From: Streptomyces cyaneogriseus subsp. noncyanogenus | GTDB taxonomy: Bacteria > Actinomycetota > Actinomycetes > Streptomycetales > Streptomycetaceae | DNA length: 64,000 nucleotides | Reading direction: 5' to 3' | Assembly (NCBI RefSeq): GCF_000931445.1 | Contig: NZ_CP010849.1 | Location: 2,170,001 to 2,234,000, forward strand | Shown here: piece by piece, positions 1 to 8,370 of the stretch | How the letters are laid out: every line of letters starts with the position of its first letter | How positions within the stretch are numbered: the first letter of the stretch is position 1 | Program-made: the position numbers and the translations under genes | Notes under the pieces: model-generated | What the model was told of the DNA's origin: nothing | The model's input: the letters and a program-made list of their open reading frames with translations, nothing else | Databases searched by the model: none

Positions 1-443
1 TCGGGAGCGACGGGGACCTCGCGCCAGCCGAGGACGGTCAGGCCCTCACCGGCGGCGATCGTCTCGATCTGCGAGACGGCGTCCTCGGTGCCGTCCTCGG
101 GCAGGAAGGCGATACCGACGGCGTAGGCGCCGGCCTCGGGCAGCTCGAATTCGGCCACCTCGCGGAAGAAGGCGTCCGGCACCTGGGAGAGGATGCCCGC
201 GCCGTCGCCGGAGTCGGGCTCGGAGCCGGTGGCTCCGCGGTGCTCCAGGTTGCGCAGCACGGTGAGTGCCTGGTCGACCAGGGTGTGGGACGCCTCGCCG
301 GTCAGGGTGGCGACGAAGCCGACGCCGCAGGCGTCGTGCTCGTTGCGGGGGTCGTACATACCCTGCGCAGCAGGGCGAGCATCCATGAACGACCAGTTCC
401 GGCCGTTCGTGGAGTGCTGGGACGGCTGGCGCGGCGTACGCAT
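1..443 (-). CDS. gltB: Glutamate synthase large subunit, N-terminal part (cut by window edge)
   Basis: This is the amino-terminal 147 residues of the large (alpha) subunit of NADPH-dependent glutamate synthase, which moves the glutamine amide nitrogen to 2-oxoglutarate. The motif NEHDACGVGF is visible, followed by LRNLEHRGATGSEPDSGDGAG, typical of class II (Ntn) amidotransferases. Cys39 is the expected catalytic residue, exposed after removal of a 38-residue propeptide. The start at 443 (ATG) has a GGGAG ribosome site just upstream; an internal ATG at 386 is possible but would shorten the propeptide. The gene runs off the left edge. The family and frame are certain; only the start is inferred. 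Confidence 0.93.
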   Translation of the reverse strand, partial: MRTPRQPSQHSTNGRNWSFMDARPAAQGMYDPRNEHDACGVGFVATLTGEASHTLVDQALTVLRNLEHRGATGSEPDSGDGAGILSQVPDAFFREVAEFELPEAGAYAVGIAFLPEDGTEDAVSQIETIAAGEGLTVLGWREVPVAP

Positions 444-792
444 CGGCTCTCCCGTCGTCGTCAAGTGGCATGTGCAGGTGCCGAGGGACGACGTTGGCCC
501 TCTGCGTGAGATCGAAATTTCGTGCAGGTTACATGATGGAGCGATTCTCGGGAACCGGATACTGCGTTCCAACATGCGGACACCGCGGGGTCGCGGGCGG
601 GGTACCGCGCCCGGCGGGAAAGGCTGTGGGGACCGGCGCGAACGGGATCGGTCGGATCGGCGTCCGGCGGCCCGGAAGGCTGTCGGAGCGGGCCTCGTCG
701 CCCACCCCGCAGACGCGCGGCGGGCCTCATTGCCCGCAGCGCTTACGGCTCATGCCCGGCGGTCATGCGGCCGAAACCAGCAAGTAACGACT
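444..792 (-). promoter_or_regulatory. Untranslated region upstream of gltB
   Basis: About 350 bases contain no credible gene. Short open frames here are GC-rich shadows with no ribosome site or recognisable protein. The region must hold the gltB promoter and leader. A perfect 10-bp palindrome, CGAAATTTCG, lies at 513-522, with GTTAC at 528-532. That pentamer resembles half of a GlnR box, but the full spaced repeat is not clear, so nitrogen control here is only a guess. Confidence 0.4.
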
Positions 793-816
793 ACTTATGC
801 GGTCCCTCGCATAAGT
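793..816 (-). terminator. Hairpin after the VIT-family gene
   Basis: Perfect 9-bp inverted repeat (ACTTATGCG / CGCATAAGT) with a 6-base loop. It lies 10 bases past the stop codon of the VIT-family gene and probably ends its transcript. There is no long T tract. Confidence 0.6.
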
Positions 817-826
817 CCGAGCCGCG

Positions 827-1558
827 CTATCCTACGGCCGTTCCGAACAAGCTGCCCAGGACGTACGTCACACCGGCCGCAGCGCCGCCGAGGACGAGCT
901 GCCGCAGCCCGCTGAACCACCAGGTCCGCGCCGTCACCCGGGCCACCACCGCACCGCACAGGAAGAGCCCGATCAGCGCCAGCGCGACGGCGGGCCACAG
1001 CGCGGTCGCGCCGAGCAGGTAGGGCAGCACGGGCAGCAGGGCGCCCACCGCGAACGAACCGAAGGACGACACGGCCGCGACCAGCGGCGAGGGCAGGTCG
1101 CCGGGGTCGATGCCCAGCTCCTCGCGGGCGTGTATCTCCAGCGCCTGCTCGGGGTCGCGGGAGAGCTGCCGGGCCACCTCGCGGGCGAGCCCGGGCTCGA
1201 CGCCCCAGGCCGCGTAGAGCGCGGCGAGCTCGGCCTCCTCGTCCTGGGGGTGCTTCCTGAGCTCCCGCCGCTCCACGTCCAGCTCGGCCTCGACCAGCTC
1301 GCGCTGCGAGGCGACGGAGGTGTACTCGCCGGCGGCCATGGAGAAGGCACCGGCGGCCAGGCCCGCAAGCCCGCTGAGCACGATCGCCTGCCGGTCGGCC
1401 GCTCCGCCCGCGACACCGGTCATCAGGGCGAGGTTGGAGACCAGGCCGTCCATCGCGCCGAAGACGGCGGGGCGCAGCCAGCCGCCGTTCACGTCCCGGT
1501 GGGTGTGGTTGTCGCGGTGCGCCTCGTGCAGGACGGCTTCGGTCTCGATGATGGCCAT
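827..1558 (-). CDS. VIT1/CCC1-family membrane protein (probable Fe/Mn transporter)
   Basis: 243-residue membrane protein of the VIT1/CCC1 family, whose members export or sequester iron or manganese across a membrane. The family signature is visible near the N-terminus (AVFGAMDGLVSNLALMTGVAGG), followed by GLAAGAFSMAAGEYTSVASQ. A charged cytoplasmic middle part (about residues 95-150) is rich in Glu and Arg, and three hydrophobic segments follow. The start at 1558 is preferred over an upstream GTG because conserved sequence begins there and GGGGG lies about 8 bases upstream. It is a single-gene unit, divergent from the glycohydrolase operon. Metal specificity cannot be read from sequence. Confidence 0.88.
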   Translation of the reverse strand: MAIIETEAVLHEAHRDNHTHRDVNGGWLRPAVFGAMDGLVSNLALMTGVAGGAADRQAIVLSGLAGLAAGAFSMAAGEYTSVASQRELVEAELDVERRELRKHPQDEEAELAALYAAWGVEPGLAREVARQLSRDPEQALEIHAREELGIDPGDLPSPLVAAVSSFGSFAVGALLPVLPYLLGATALWPAVALALIGLFLCGAVVARVTARTWWFSGLRQLVLGGAAAGVTYVLGSLFGTAVG

Positions 1559-1861
1559 GAGATACCCCCAAGGTCTCTTCTCGCGGAGCTTGTGCGGAGC
1601 TCCCTCCGTGCGTGCGGACCGGCCGCTTGGACCGAGTCCAACTTTCGACAACAACAAATCTACGCCGCTCATTTCCCGCTCGCCAGCAAGGAAAGGCTGG
1701 GCTTACCTGCGGTTTTGCCGCTACTCGCTCATCCGTGGGAAGGAGCGCACAGATGTCGACCGGGTGACGCTGCGGCCGCCGAGGCTGGGTGGGACACCGC
1801 ACCGGGGAGAGTTGCGCAAAGGGCTCCGCGCCTTCCGGGGCGCTCCCTGAGAGGAGGCCGC
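1559..1861. promoter_or_regulatory. Divergent intergenic region, VIT gene / glycohydrolase operon
   Basis: 303 bases between two divergent starts. It is clearly less GC-rich around 1638-1690 than the flanking genes, as expected for promoters. No convincing -35/-10 pair or operator could be fixed by eye. The last bases (GAGAGGAGG) are the ribosome site of the gene at 1862. Confidence 0.5.
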
Positions 1862-3007
1862 ATGGCATCGACCGCCTGCATTCCCTCGGTCCCGGCACCC
1901 CAGGACACCGGCGACCTCGGCGACCGGGCGCGCGGGGCGCTGCTCGGGCTGGCCGTCGGGGACGCCCTCGGGGCCCCGGCCGAGAACCTGAAGCCCTCCG
2001 AGATCCGCGCCCGCTGGGGCCGCATCACGGGTTTCGTGGCCGAGGAGCCGTCCGGCACGGACGACACCGAGTACACGATCTTCTCCGGTCTGCTGCTGGC
2101 CCGGCACGGCTCCGCCCTCACCCCCGCCCATGTGGAGGCGGCCTGGCACGAGTGGATCGCGGACCGCGACGAGGGCCCCTTCCGGGGGGCGGGCTTCAGC
2201 GAGCGCGGCACGCTGGAGAATCTGCGCCGGGGCCTCGCGGCCCCCATCTCCGCCCAGCACCGCCACGCCTGGAGCGACGGCCTGGCCATGCGTGCCGCGC
2301 CCTACGGCGTGTTCGCGGCGGGCCGCCCCGCCGAGGCGGCCCGCCTGGTGGCGATCGACGGCTCGGTCAGCCACGACGGCGAGGGCATCCACGGCGGCCA
2401 GGCGGTGGCGGCGGGCGTCGCCGCGGCCATGGCGGGGGCGCCGGTCACCGCGGTGGTCGCCGCCGCGCTGGCCGTCGTCCCGGACGACTCCTGGACGGCG
2501 CGCTGTCTGCGCCGGGCGGTGACGGCGGCCCACCGCGGCGAACGCGCCGTCCGCTCGGCGGTGGTCGTCGGCGGCTATCCCTGGACCGACCTGGCCCCCG
2601 AGGCCGTCGCGCTGGCCTTCGGGGCGTACGCGGCGGCCGACGGCGACTTCCGGGACGCCGTCCTGACGGCCGTGAACATGGGGCGGGACGCCGACACGAC
2701 CGCCGCGGTGGCCGGCGCCCTCGCGGGGGCGACGCGGGGCGAGTCCGCCATCCCGGCGGAGTGGGCCGCCGCGATCGGCCCGGCGCGCGGGAGCTGCCTG
2801 CCGGCGATGGCCGGACGCCATGTGCTGGAGGTGGCGGACCTGCTGACCCGCGGGGAGCCCGCCGGGCCGGGCGCCCCGGCCCCCGGCGGCGCCCCTCCCG
2901 CACAGGCGCCACCCGGCCCGGGGCCGTCACCGGCGCCGGCCGCCGACGCGCCTACGGACGCCCCGGCCGGTGCCCGCGCCGGCACGGCGGCGGAGGCACG
3001 GCCGTGA
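1862..3007 (+). CDS. ADP-ribosylglycohydrolase family protein, paralog 1
   Basis: 381-residue member of the ADP-ribosylglycohydrolase (ARH/DraG) family, di-Mg enzymes that cleave N- or O-ribosyl bonds. The metal-binding elements look intact: GLAVGDALGAPAEN near residue 30, GTDDTEYT near residue 63, and NMGRDADTTAAVAGALAGA near residue 280. The start ATG follows GAGAGGAGG. A disordered Pro/Ala/Gly tail covers roughly residues 335-381. It is the first gene of a coupled run; its stop overlaps the next start (GTGA). The substrate could be an ADP-ribosylated protein, free ADP-ribose derivatives or a ribosylated small molecule. The downstream metabolic genes favour the last, by inference. Confidence 0.88.
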   Translation: MASTACIPSVPAPQDTGDLGDRARGALLGLAVGDALGAPAENLKPSEIRARWGRITGFVAEEPSGTDDTEYTIFSGLLLARHGSALTPAHVEAAWHEWIADRDEGPFRGAGFSERGTLENLRRGLAAPISAQHRHAWSDGLAMRAAPYGVFAAGRPAEAARLVAIDGSVSHDGEGIHGGQAVAAGVAAAMAGAPVTAVVAAALAVVPDDSWTARCLRRAVTAAHRGERAVRSAVVVGGYPWTDLAPEAVALAFGAYAAADGDFRDAVLTAVNMGRDADTTAAVAGALAGATRGESAIPAEWAAAIGPARGSCLPAMAGRHVLEVADLLTRGEPAGPGAPAPGGAPPAQAPPGPGPSPAPAADAPTDAPAGARAGTAAEARP

Positions 3008-4917
3008 CCCGGCCCCGCCCGGCGGGCGACGAACCGGCCACGACGGCGTACGTCGCCCCGCCCGGCCCGCCGGATCAGCCACCGGCCGCCGGGAGCGGAC
3101 ACCTCCCCGACCCCGCCGCCCCGGCCCCGGCCGACTCCCCCGACCCGACGCCGCCGGCCCCGATCGGCTCTCCCGATTCCACGCCACCGGCCCTGGCCCC
3201 CGCCCCCACGCCGCCCACCCCGGCCGGGAGCCCGGCCGCTCTCCCGCGCCTCCAGGCACCGCCCACGGCCCCCGCCGGTCTCCCGGCCACCGCGCCACCC
3301 CACGCGATGCCGGCCCGCCTCCCGGGCGGCACGACACCGGCCACCACCCCCGCCGACCGTCCCGGCGCCCCGACACCGGCCCCCCCCCCCGCCCGGACAG
3401 CCCCCCCCCCCGCCCGGACAGCCCCCCCCCCCGCCCGGACAGCCCCCCCCCCCGCCCGGACAGCCCCCCCCCCCGCCCGGACAGCCCCCCCCCCCGCCCG
3501 GACAGCCCCCCCCCCCGCCCGGACAGCCCCCCCCCCCGCCCGGACAGCCCCCCCCCCCGCCCGGACAGCCCCCCCCCCCGCCCGGACAGCCCCCCCCCCC
3601 GCCCGGACAGCCCCCCCCCCCGCCCGGACAGCCCCCCCCCCCGCCCGGACAGCCCCCCCCCCCGCCCGGACAGCCCCCCCCCCCGCCCGGACAGCCCCCC
3701 CCCCCGCCCGGACAGCCCCCCCCCCCGCCCGGACAGCCCCCCCCCCCGCCCGGACAGCCCCCCCCCCCGCCCCCCGCCGGGACAGCCCTCGCCCCCGCCC
3801 CCACCCCCGCCGCATCGAGGGTCTGCTGCTCGGGCTCGCCGCCGGGGACGCCGCCGGCTGGCCGGCCGCCCGGCACCGGGCCGCGCGGATGCCCGAGTGG
3901 ACCCGGCGCCTCACCCGCGAGCTGGACACCTTCGCCGAGCAGAACGCGACCACGACCCTCCCCGTGCCCATCGCCCTCAACCAGCCGCCGGAACCGCTGC
4001 GCCTGGGCCCGTCGGACGACGCGGAGTGGGCGGCGTTCGCGGCGGAGGCGGTGCTGCGGGCCGGGGACGACACCGTGCTCGGGGACCTGAGCCGGGAGCG
4101 CCGGATGCGGGCCGCCATCGACCTGACCTGGAACGCGGTCGCCAGCGAGGTCGCGGCGGCGGCCGAACGCGCCCCCGAGGTGGAGTCCGCCGTGCTGCCG
4201 CTGCGCGCCCGCATCTCCGTCCGGGCCGGTCTCGGCAACCTCGCCACCGGTCTGCGCCCGCCCGCGACCGGCCACGACAACCCGCACTACTTCGACGACG
4301 CGGCCTGCGTCCGCGCCTGCGTCCTGGCCGTCGCCCACCCCGGCGACCCCCGGGGCGCCGCCGGCCTCGCCGAGTTCGACGCCCGCTACACCCAGGACGG
4401 CGACGGCGTGCACGGCGCCCGGGCGATGGCGGCGGCCGTCGCGTGCGCCCTCGCCGGGGCCGGGGTGCGGGAGTGCGTGACGGCCGCGCTCGCCGAACTG
4501 CCCGAGGAGACGGAGATCGGCCGCAACGCCCGGCAGGCGCTGGCCCTCGCCGGGGCCGCCGAGAACACCTTCGCCCTGGTGCCCTTGCTGGAGCACCAGA
4601 TCGTGGACCACGTCTACAGCTACGGCATCGCCGCCGCCGAGACGGTGCCGGTCGCCCTCGCCCTGGCCACCGCCGCCCGCGGCCGGATCGCGCGGGCGGT
4701 CCCGGCCGCGGCCTGCCTGTCCCGGGTGGCCGACTCCGCCCCGGCGCTGGCGGGCGCGCTGACCGGCGCCCTCGGCGGCGGCGCCGCGATCCCCGCATCC
4801 TGGCGGGACGCCTGCCGCACCCTGTCCGGCTGCGCCCTGCCCCGGCTCACCGGAACGGACCTGGTGGAACTCGCCGAACTCCTCGAAGCCGCACAACCGG
4901 CCCATCGCGGAGGATGA
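3004..4917 (+). CDS. ARH-family paralog 2: degenerate domain with Pro-rich repeat tail
   Basis: 637 residues starting at GTG 3004, with GGAGG 7 bases upstream and a 4-base overlap with the previous gene. Residues 1-125 are Pro/Ala-rich, and residues 126-251 are 18 copies of PPPARTA encoded by a perfect 21-bp DNA repeat. The ARH fold starts near residue 269 (IEGLLLGLAAGDAAGWPAA). The metal site is eroded: TDDT is SDDA, and the usual GRDAD(S/T) is SRVADS, losing one metal-binding Asp. It is probably a non-catalytic partner or scaffold for its neighbours, though this is inference. The 11-C tracts make length and frame changes likely, and copy number may be misassembled. Confidence 0.75.
   Translation: MTRPRPAGDEPATTAYVAPPGPPDQPPAAGSGHLPDPAAPAPADSPDPTPPAPIGSPDSTPPALAPAPTPPTPAGSPAALPRLQAPPTAPAGLPATAPPHAMPARLPGGTTPATTPADRPGAPTPAPPPARTAPPPARTAPPPARTAPPPARTAPPPARTAPPPARTAPPPARTAPPPARTAPPPARTAPPPARTAPPPARTAPPPARTAPPPARTAPPPARTAPPPARTAPPPARTAPPPARTAPPPARTAPPPAPRRDSPRPRPHPRRIEGLLLGLAAGDAAGWPAARHRAARMPEWTRRLTRELDTFAEQNATTTLPVPIALNQPPEPLRLGPSDDAEWAAFAAEAVLRAGDDTVLGDLSRERRMRAAIDLTWNAVASEVAAAAERAPEVESAVLPLRARISVRAGLGNLATGLRPPATGHDNPHYFDDAACVRACVLAVAHPGDPRGAAGLAEFDARYTQDGDGVHGARAMAAAVACALAGAGVRECVTAALAELPEETEIGRNARQALALAGAAENTFALVPLLEHQIVDHVYSYGIAAAETVPVALALATAARGRIARAVPAAACLSRVADSAPALAGALTGALGGGAAIPASWRDACRTLSGCALPRLTGTDLVELAELLEAAQPAHRGG
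3380..3757 (+). repeat. 18 perfect tandem copies of a 21-bp C-rich repeat
   Basis: Each unit is eleven C bases followed by GCCCGGACAG. Eighteen units fit exactly from 3380 to 3757, and a nineteenth C11 tract follows. The period is seven codons, so unit gain or loss keeps the reading frame, while slippage inside a C tract would break it. The complementary strand has nineteen G11 runs spaced by 10 bases, a strong G-quadruplex candidate. The repeat lies wholly within the gene at 3004. Confidence 0.97.
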
Positions 4918-4925
4918 TGCGGCCC

Positions 4926-6125
4926 ATGACCCCCACAACAGGACAAAACCGGACAGCGCTTCTGGAGGAGCGGATCACCGGCGCCCTGGTCGGCGCGGCC
5001 GTCGGCGACGCGCTCGGCGGCCCCGTCGAGGGCTACTCCCCCGAGCAGATCCTCGAACGCCACGGCGGCCGCGTCCACGGCGTGGTCGGCCCCTGGCACG
5101 GCGACGCCTGGCGCACCGCCCGCCCGGTCGCGCCGTACCACAAGGGCGACGGCCACGTCACCGACGACACGTTGATGACCCATGCCCTGGTACGGGTCTA
5201 CGCCGCCGTCCGCGACCACCTGGACGCCTACGCCATCGCCGACCACCTCGTCCCGGACCTGATGACCCGTCCGCGCTGGATCCCCGAGCTGGAGGCCGAG
5301 GCGCTCCCCCTCCAGCGGATCTTCCTCGCGGAGAAGTGGCTGGTGGCCCGGCTCCACTACGGCCACGCCGACCCGCGCGAGGCCGGCGTCGGCAACATCG
5401 TCAACTGCGGCGCCGCGATGTACATGGCGCCGGTCGGCCTGGTCAACGCGGCCAACCCGGCGGGCGCGTACGCCGAGGCGCTCGACGTCGCGGGCGCCCA
5501 CCAGTCGTCGTACGGCCGGGAGGCGGCCGGTGTCTTCGCGGCGGCGGTCGCGGCGGCCTGCGCCCCCGGGGCCACCCCGGACTCGGTGGTCGCGGCCTGT
5601 CTGTCCCTGGCGAAGGACGGCACGCGGACGGCGATCGAGCGGGTCTGCGAGACGGCCTCGGACCACTCCGACTTCGAGTCCGCGCTGGCCCCGCTGCGGG
5701 CGGCGGTCGCCCCCTACGACACGGTGGGCCCCGACTACCGGGCCCCGTCCCTGAACGCGCGCCGCCCGTCCCGGCTGCACGCCATCGAGGAACTGCCCGT
5801 CGCCCTCGGCATGCTGGTGGTCTCCGGCGGCGACTACCGCCACGCGGTGCTCGGCGCGGTGAACTACGGCCGCGACTGCGACTCCATCGCCACGATGGCG
5901 GGGGCGCTGTGCGGCGCCCTGGGCACCCCGGTCCCGCAGGAGTGGGCGAAGACGGTCGCGGAGGCGAGCCGGCTGGACCTGTGGCAGCCGGCGGCCGCCC
6001 TCACCGAGGTGACCCGGGAGATCTTCGCCCGCGACACGGACCGGCGGCGCGCCCACGAGCGGGCGTTCGCCCGCCTGGAGGCCGGGCCCGCGGCGGAGAG
6101 CGGAGGCCCGGCGTGCTCCGTCTGA
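4926..6125 (+). CDS. ADP-ribosylglycohydrolase family protein, paralog 3
   Basis: 399-residue ARH-family protein with a complete metal site: GAAVGDALGGPVEGYSPEQI near residue 25, HVTDDTLMTHALV near residue 80, and NYGRDCDSIATMAGALCGA near residue 315. Unlike paralog 1 it has an extra 40-60 residues between the first two motifs (WHGDAWRTARPVAPYHKGDG), typical of a separate subfamily. The start is uncertain: ATG 4917 overlaps the previous stop (TGATG) but sits only 3 bases from GGAGG, and ATG 4926 is 12 bases away. Translation is coupled to the previous gene either way. Substrate unknown. Confidence 0.87.
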   Translation: MTPTTGQNRTALLEERITGALVGAAVGDALGGPVEGYSPEQILERHGGRVHGVVGPWHGDAWRTARPVAPYHKGDGHVTDDTLMTHALVRVYAAVRDHLDAYAIADHLVPDLMTRPRWIPELEAEALPLQRIFLAEKWLVARLHYGHADPREAGVGNIVNCGAAMYMAPVGLVNAANPAGAYAEALDVAGAHQSSYGREAAGVFAAAVAAACAPGATPDSVVAACLSLAKDGTRTAIERVCETASDHSDFESALAPLRAAVAPYDTVGPDYRAPSLNARRPSRLHAIEELPVALGMLVVSGGDYRHAVLGAVNYGRDCDSIATMAGALCGALGTPVPQEWAKTVAEASRLDLWQPAAALTEVTREIFARDTDRRRAHERAFARLEAGPAAESGGPACSV

Positions 6126-7480
6126 CCTGGGTCCAGCCCGAGGACCTGATCGGCCACGAGCTTCGCCAGGCCGCCCTGGACGGCCGGGAGCCGTCGGCGA
6201 TCGCGGCGCGCTGGCGGGCGGCGGGCGGCGGCGACGCCCCGGCCCGGGCGGGCGCGTCGCCCGGACCGGTCTCCCGCCATCTGCGCCTGCTGGCCGAGGA
6301 CCTCCTGGACGAACTGGCGGAGCTGCCCAGCGCGCTGGCGGAGGACGAGCCGACCGACCTGGACCGGATCAGGGCCCGCTGCCCGCGGTGGCCGGCCCGC
6401 TCCGAGCCCGCCTTCTCCACCCCGCTCCGCCCCCGGCTGGAGGCCGCCTGGCTGGGCCGGGCCGTCGGCTGCCTGCTCGGCAAACCCGTCGAGAAGCTCC
6501 CCCTCGACGGCATCCGCAGCCTCGCCCGGGCCACCGGCAACTGGCCGCTGGCCGCGTACTTCACCGCCCGCGGCGTCCCCGCGGACCTCGCCGCGCGCCA
6601 CCCCTGGAACCGGCGTTCGGCGGCGACCTCCCTGGCCGAGAACATCGACGGCATGCCCGAGGACGACGACCTCAACTACCCGCTGCTCAACCTGCTGCTC
6701 CTCCAGCGGTACGGCCGGTCCTTCACCACCGCCGACGTGGCCCGCGTCTGGCTGGACGAACTGCCCGCCGGCCGCGCCTTCACCGCCGAGCGCGTCGCCT
6801 ACCGCAACCTGCTCTGCGGCCTGGAGCCCCCGCTCACCGCCCGCCACCGCAACCCCTTCCGCGAGTGGATCGGCGCCCTGATCCGCGCCGACGTGCACGG
6901 CTGGACCAACCCCGGCGACCCGGCGGCCGCGGCCGAACAGGCCCACCGCGACGCGGTCCTGACCCACACCGCCAACGGCGTGTACGCGGCGATGTTCGTG
7001 TCGGCCGTCATCGCCACCGCCGCCACCGGCTCCCACGACGTCCACGCCTGCCTGCGCACCGGCCTCACCGTCGTCCCGCCCGGCTCCCGCCTGGCCCGCG
7101 CCGTCCGCCACGCCGTCCGGCTCGCCGAGACCCACGACGACTTCGACGACGTGGCCGACGCGCTCCACGCCGCCCACTCCCCCGCCCACCACTGGGTGCA
7201 CGCCGTCCCCAACACCGCCCTGATCGCCGCCGCCCTCACCCATGCCGGCGGCGACTTCACCGGCTCCATCTGCCGGGTCGTCTCGGGCGGCTGGGACACC
7301 GACTCCAACGGCGCGACCGCCGGGAGCGTCGCCGCTCTGCTGGCCGGCTCCCCCGCCGCCCTCCCCGACCGCTGGACCGCTCCGCTCAAGAACCGCCTGT
7401 CCACCTCCGTCGCCGACTTCGACGGCACCGGCTTCGACGCCCTCGCCCACCTCACCCACCGGGAGGCCACCCGCCCATGA
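6113..7480 (+). CDS. ADP-ribosylglycohydrolase family protein, paralog 4
   Basis: 455 residues from GTG 6113, which overlaps the previous gene by 13 bases and has GGAG at 6102-6105. The first 115 residues look like a helical extension (LIGHELRQAALDGREPSAIAARW) that the other paralogs lack. The ARH domain follows, with a variant first motif (GRAVGCLLGKPVEK), an acidic MPEDDDLNYPLL segment in place of TDDT, and a strong C-terminal metal motif (GGWDTDSNGATAGSVAALL). This divergent subfamily is often found with sugar kinases. The stop overlaps the ribokinase start (ATGA). It is likely enzymatically active, but the substrate is not known. Confidence 0.85.
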   Translation: MLRLTWVQPEDLIGHELRQAALDGREPSAIAARWRAAGGGDAPARAGASPGPVSRHLRLLAEDLLDELAELPSALAEDEPTDLDRIRARCPRWPARSEPAFSTPLRPRLEAAWLGRAVGCLLGKPVEKLPLDGIRSLARATGNWPLAAYFTARGVPADLAARHPWNRRSAATSLAENIDGMPEDDDLNYPLLNLLLLQRYGRSFTTADVARVWLDELPAGRAFTAERVAYRNLLCGLEPPLTARHRNPFREWIGALIRADVHGWTNPGDPAAAAEQAHRDAVLTHTANGVYAAMFVSAVIATAATGSHDVHACLRTGLTVVPPGSRLARAVRHAVRLAETHDDFDDVADALHAAHSPAHHWVHAVPNTALIAAALTHAGGDFTGSICRVVSGGWDTDSNGATAGSVAALLAGSPAALPDRWTAPLKNRLSTSVADFDGTGFDALAHLTHREATRP

Positions 7481-8370
7481 CCGACATCGTCGTGCTCGGC
7501 AGCACGAACATGGACCTCGTCGCCTACGTCGAGAAGGCCCCGCAGCGCGGGGAGACCGTGACGGGACGGGAGTTCCGTACGATCCCCGGCGGCAAGGGCG
7601 CCAACCAGGCCATCGCCGCGGCCCGCGCGGGCGGCGCGGTGTCGATGATCGGCGCGGTCGGCAACGACGCCTTCGGCTCCCGGCTGCGCTCCTGCCTGGA
7701 GACCTCCGGCGTGGACACCGGCCATCTGCGCACCACCGAGGGCCCCTCGGGCACCGCGCACATCGTCGTCGACGACGAGGGCGGCAACGCGATCGTGGTG
7801 GTCCCCGGCGCGAACGGCACCGTCGACCACCTCCTCCCCGGCGACGAGTCCCTCATCGCCTCCGCCGGCTCGCTGCTGCTCCAGTTGGAGATCCCGCTCG
7901 CCGCGGTCGTCGCGGGCGCCCGGGCCGCCCGCGCCCACGGGGTCCGTACGATCCTCACCCCCGCCCCCGCCCGGCCGCTGCCGCCCGACCTCCTGGACGC
8001 CACCGACCTGCTGCTCCCCAACGAGCACGAGGCCGCCGCGCTCACCGGCCTGACCGACCCGCGGCAGGCGGCGACGGCGCTGCTGGAGCGGGTGCCCGAG
8101 GTGGTCGTCACGCTGGGCGCGGCAGGCAGCCTCTACGCCGCGCGCGGCGCCGAGCCGCTGACCGTCCCCGCGCCCCGGGTCACCGCCGTGGACTCCACCG
8201 GCGCCGGCGACACCTTCGCCGGCGCGCTCGCGGTCGCCCTCGGCGAGGGCCGCCCGGTGCGCGCGGCGCTGGAGTGGGCGGCCGCGGCGGCGTCCCTGTC
8301 CGTGCAGCGGCCCGGCGCCTCCGCGTCGATGCCCCACCGTTCCGAGATCGAGGCGAGGTACGCGTCGTGA
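7477..8370 (+). CDS. rbsK: Ribokinase-type PfkB sugar kinase
   Basis: 297-residue PfkB-family kinase, closest in motif layout to ribokinase, which makes ribose 5-phosphate from ribose and ATP in the cytoplasm. The start region VVLGSTNMDLVAYVEKAPQRG, the GGKGANQAIAAARAGG sugar-binding motif near residue 38 and the DSTGAGDTFAGALAVAL catalytic motif near residue 238 (second Asp is the base) are all present. The ATG start overlaps the previous stop by 4 bases, and the GTGA at its end overlaps the CoA-transferase. Its place after four ribosyl hydrolases suggests it phosphorylates the released sugar. That role is inferred, and a related furanose is possible. Confidence 0.87.
   Translation: MTDIVVLGSTNMDLVAYVEKAPQRGETVTGREFRTIPGGKGANQAIAAARAGGAVSMIGAVGNDAFGSRLRSCLETSGVDTGHLRTTEGPSGTAHIVVDDEGGNAIVVVPGANGTVDHLLPGDESLIASAGSLLLQLEIPLAAVVAGARAARAHGVRTILTPAPARPLPPDLLDATDLLLPNEHEAAALTGLTDPRQAATALLERVPEVVVTLGAAGSLYAARGAEPLTVPAPRVTAVDSTGAGDTFAGALAVALGEGRPVRAALEWAAAAASLSVQRPGASASMPHRSEIEARYAS

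Noticed and set aside
46..471. Separate 141-residue gene at the left edge
   Set aside because: It is another frame of gltB; the real frame reads NEHDACGVGFVATLTG with correct amidotransferase motifs.
444..826. Glutamine- or nitrogen-responsive GlnR box upstream of gltB
   Set aside because: Only one GTTAC half-site is seen; the repeat spacing and GAAAC half are not convincing.
3380..3757. CRISPR array
   Set aside because: Units are directly adjacent with no variable spacers, are only 21 bp, and lie in frame inside a coding gene; no cas genes are near.
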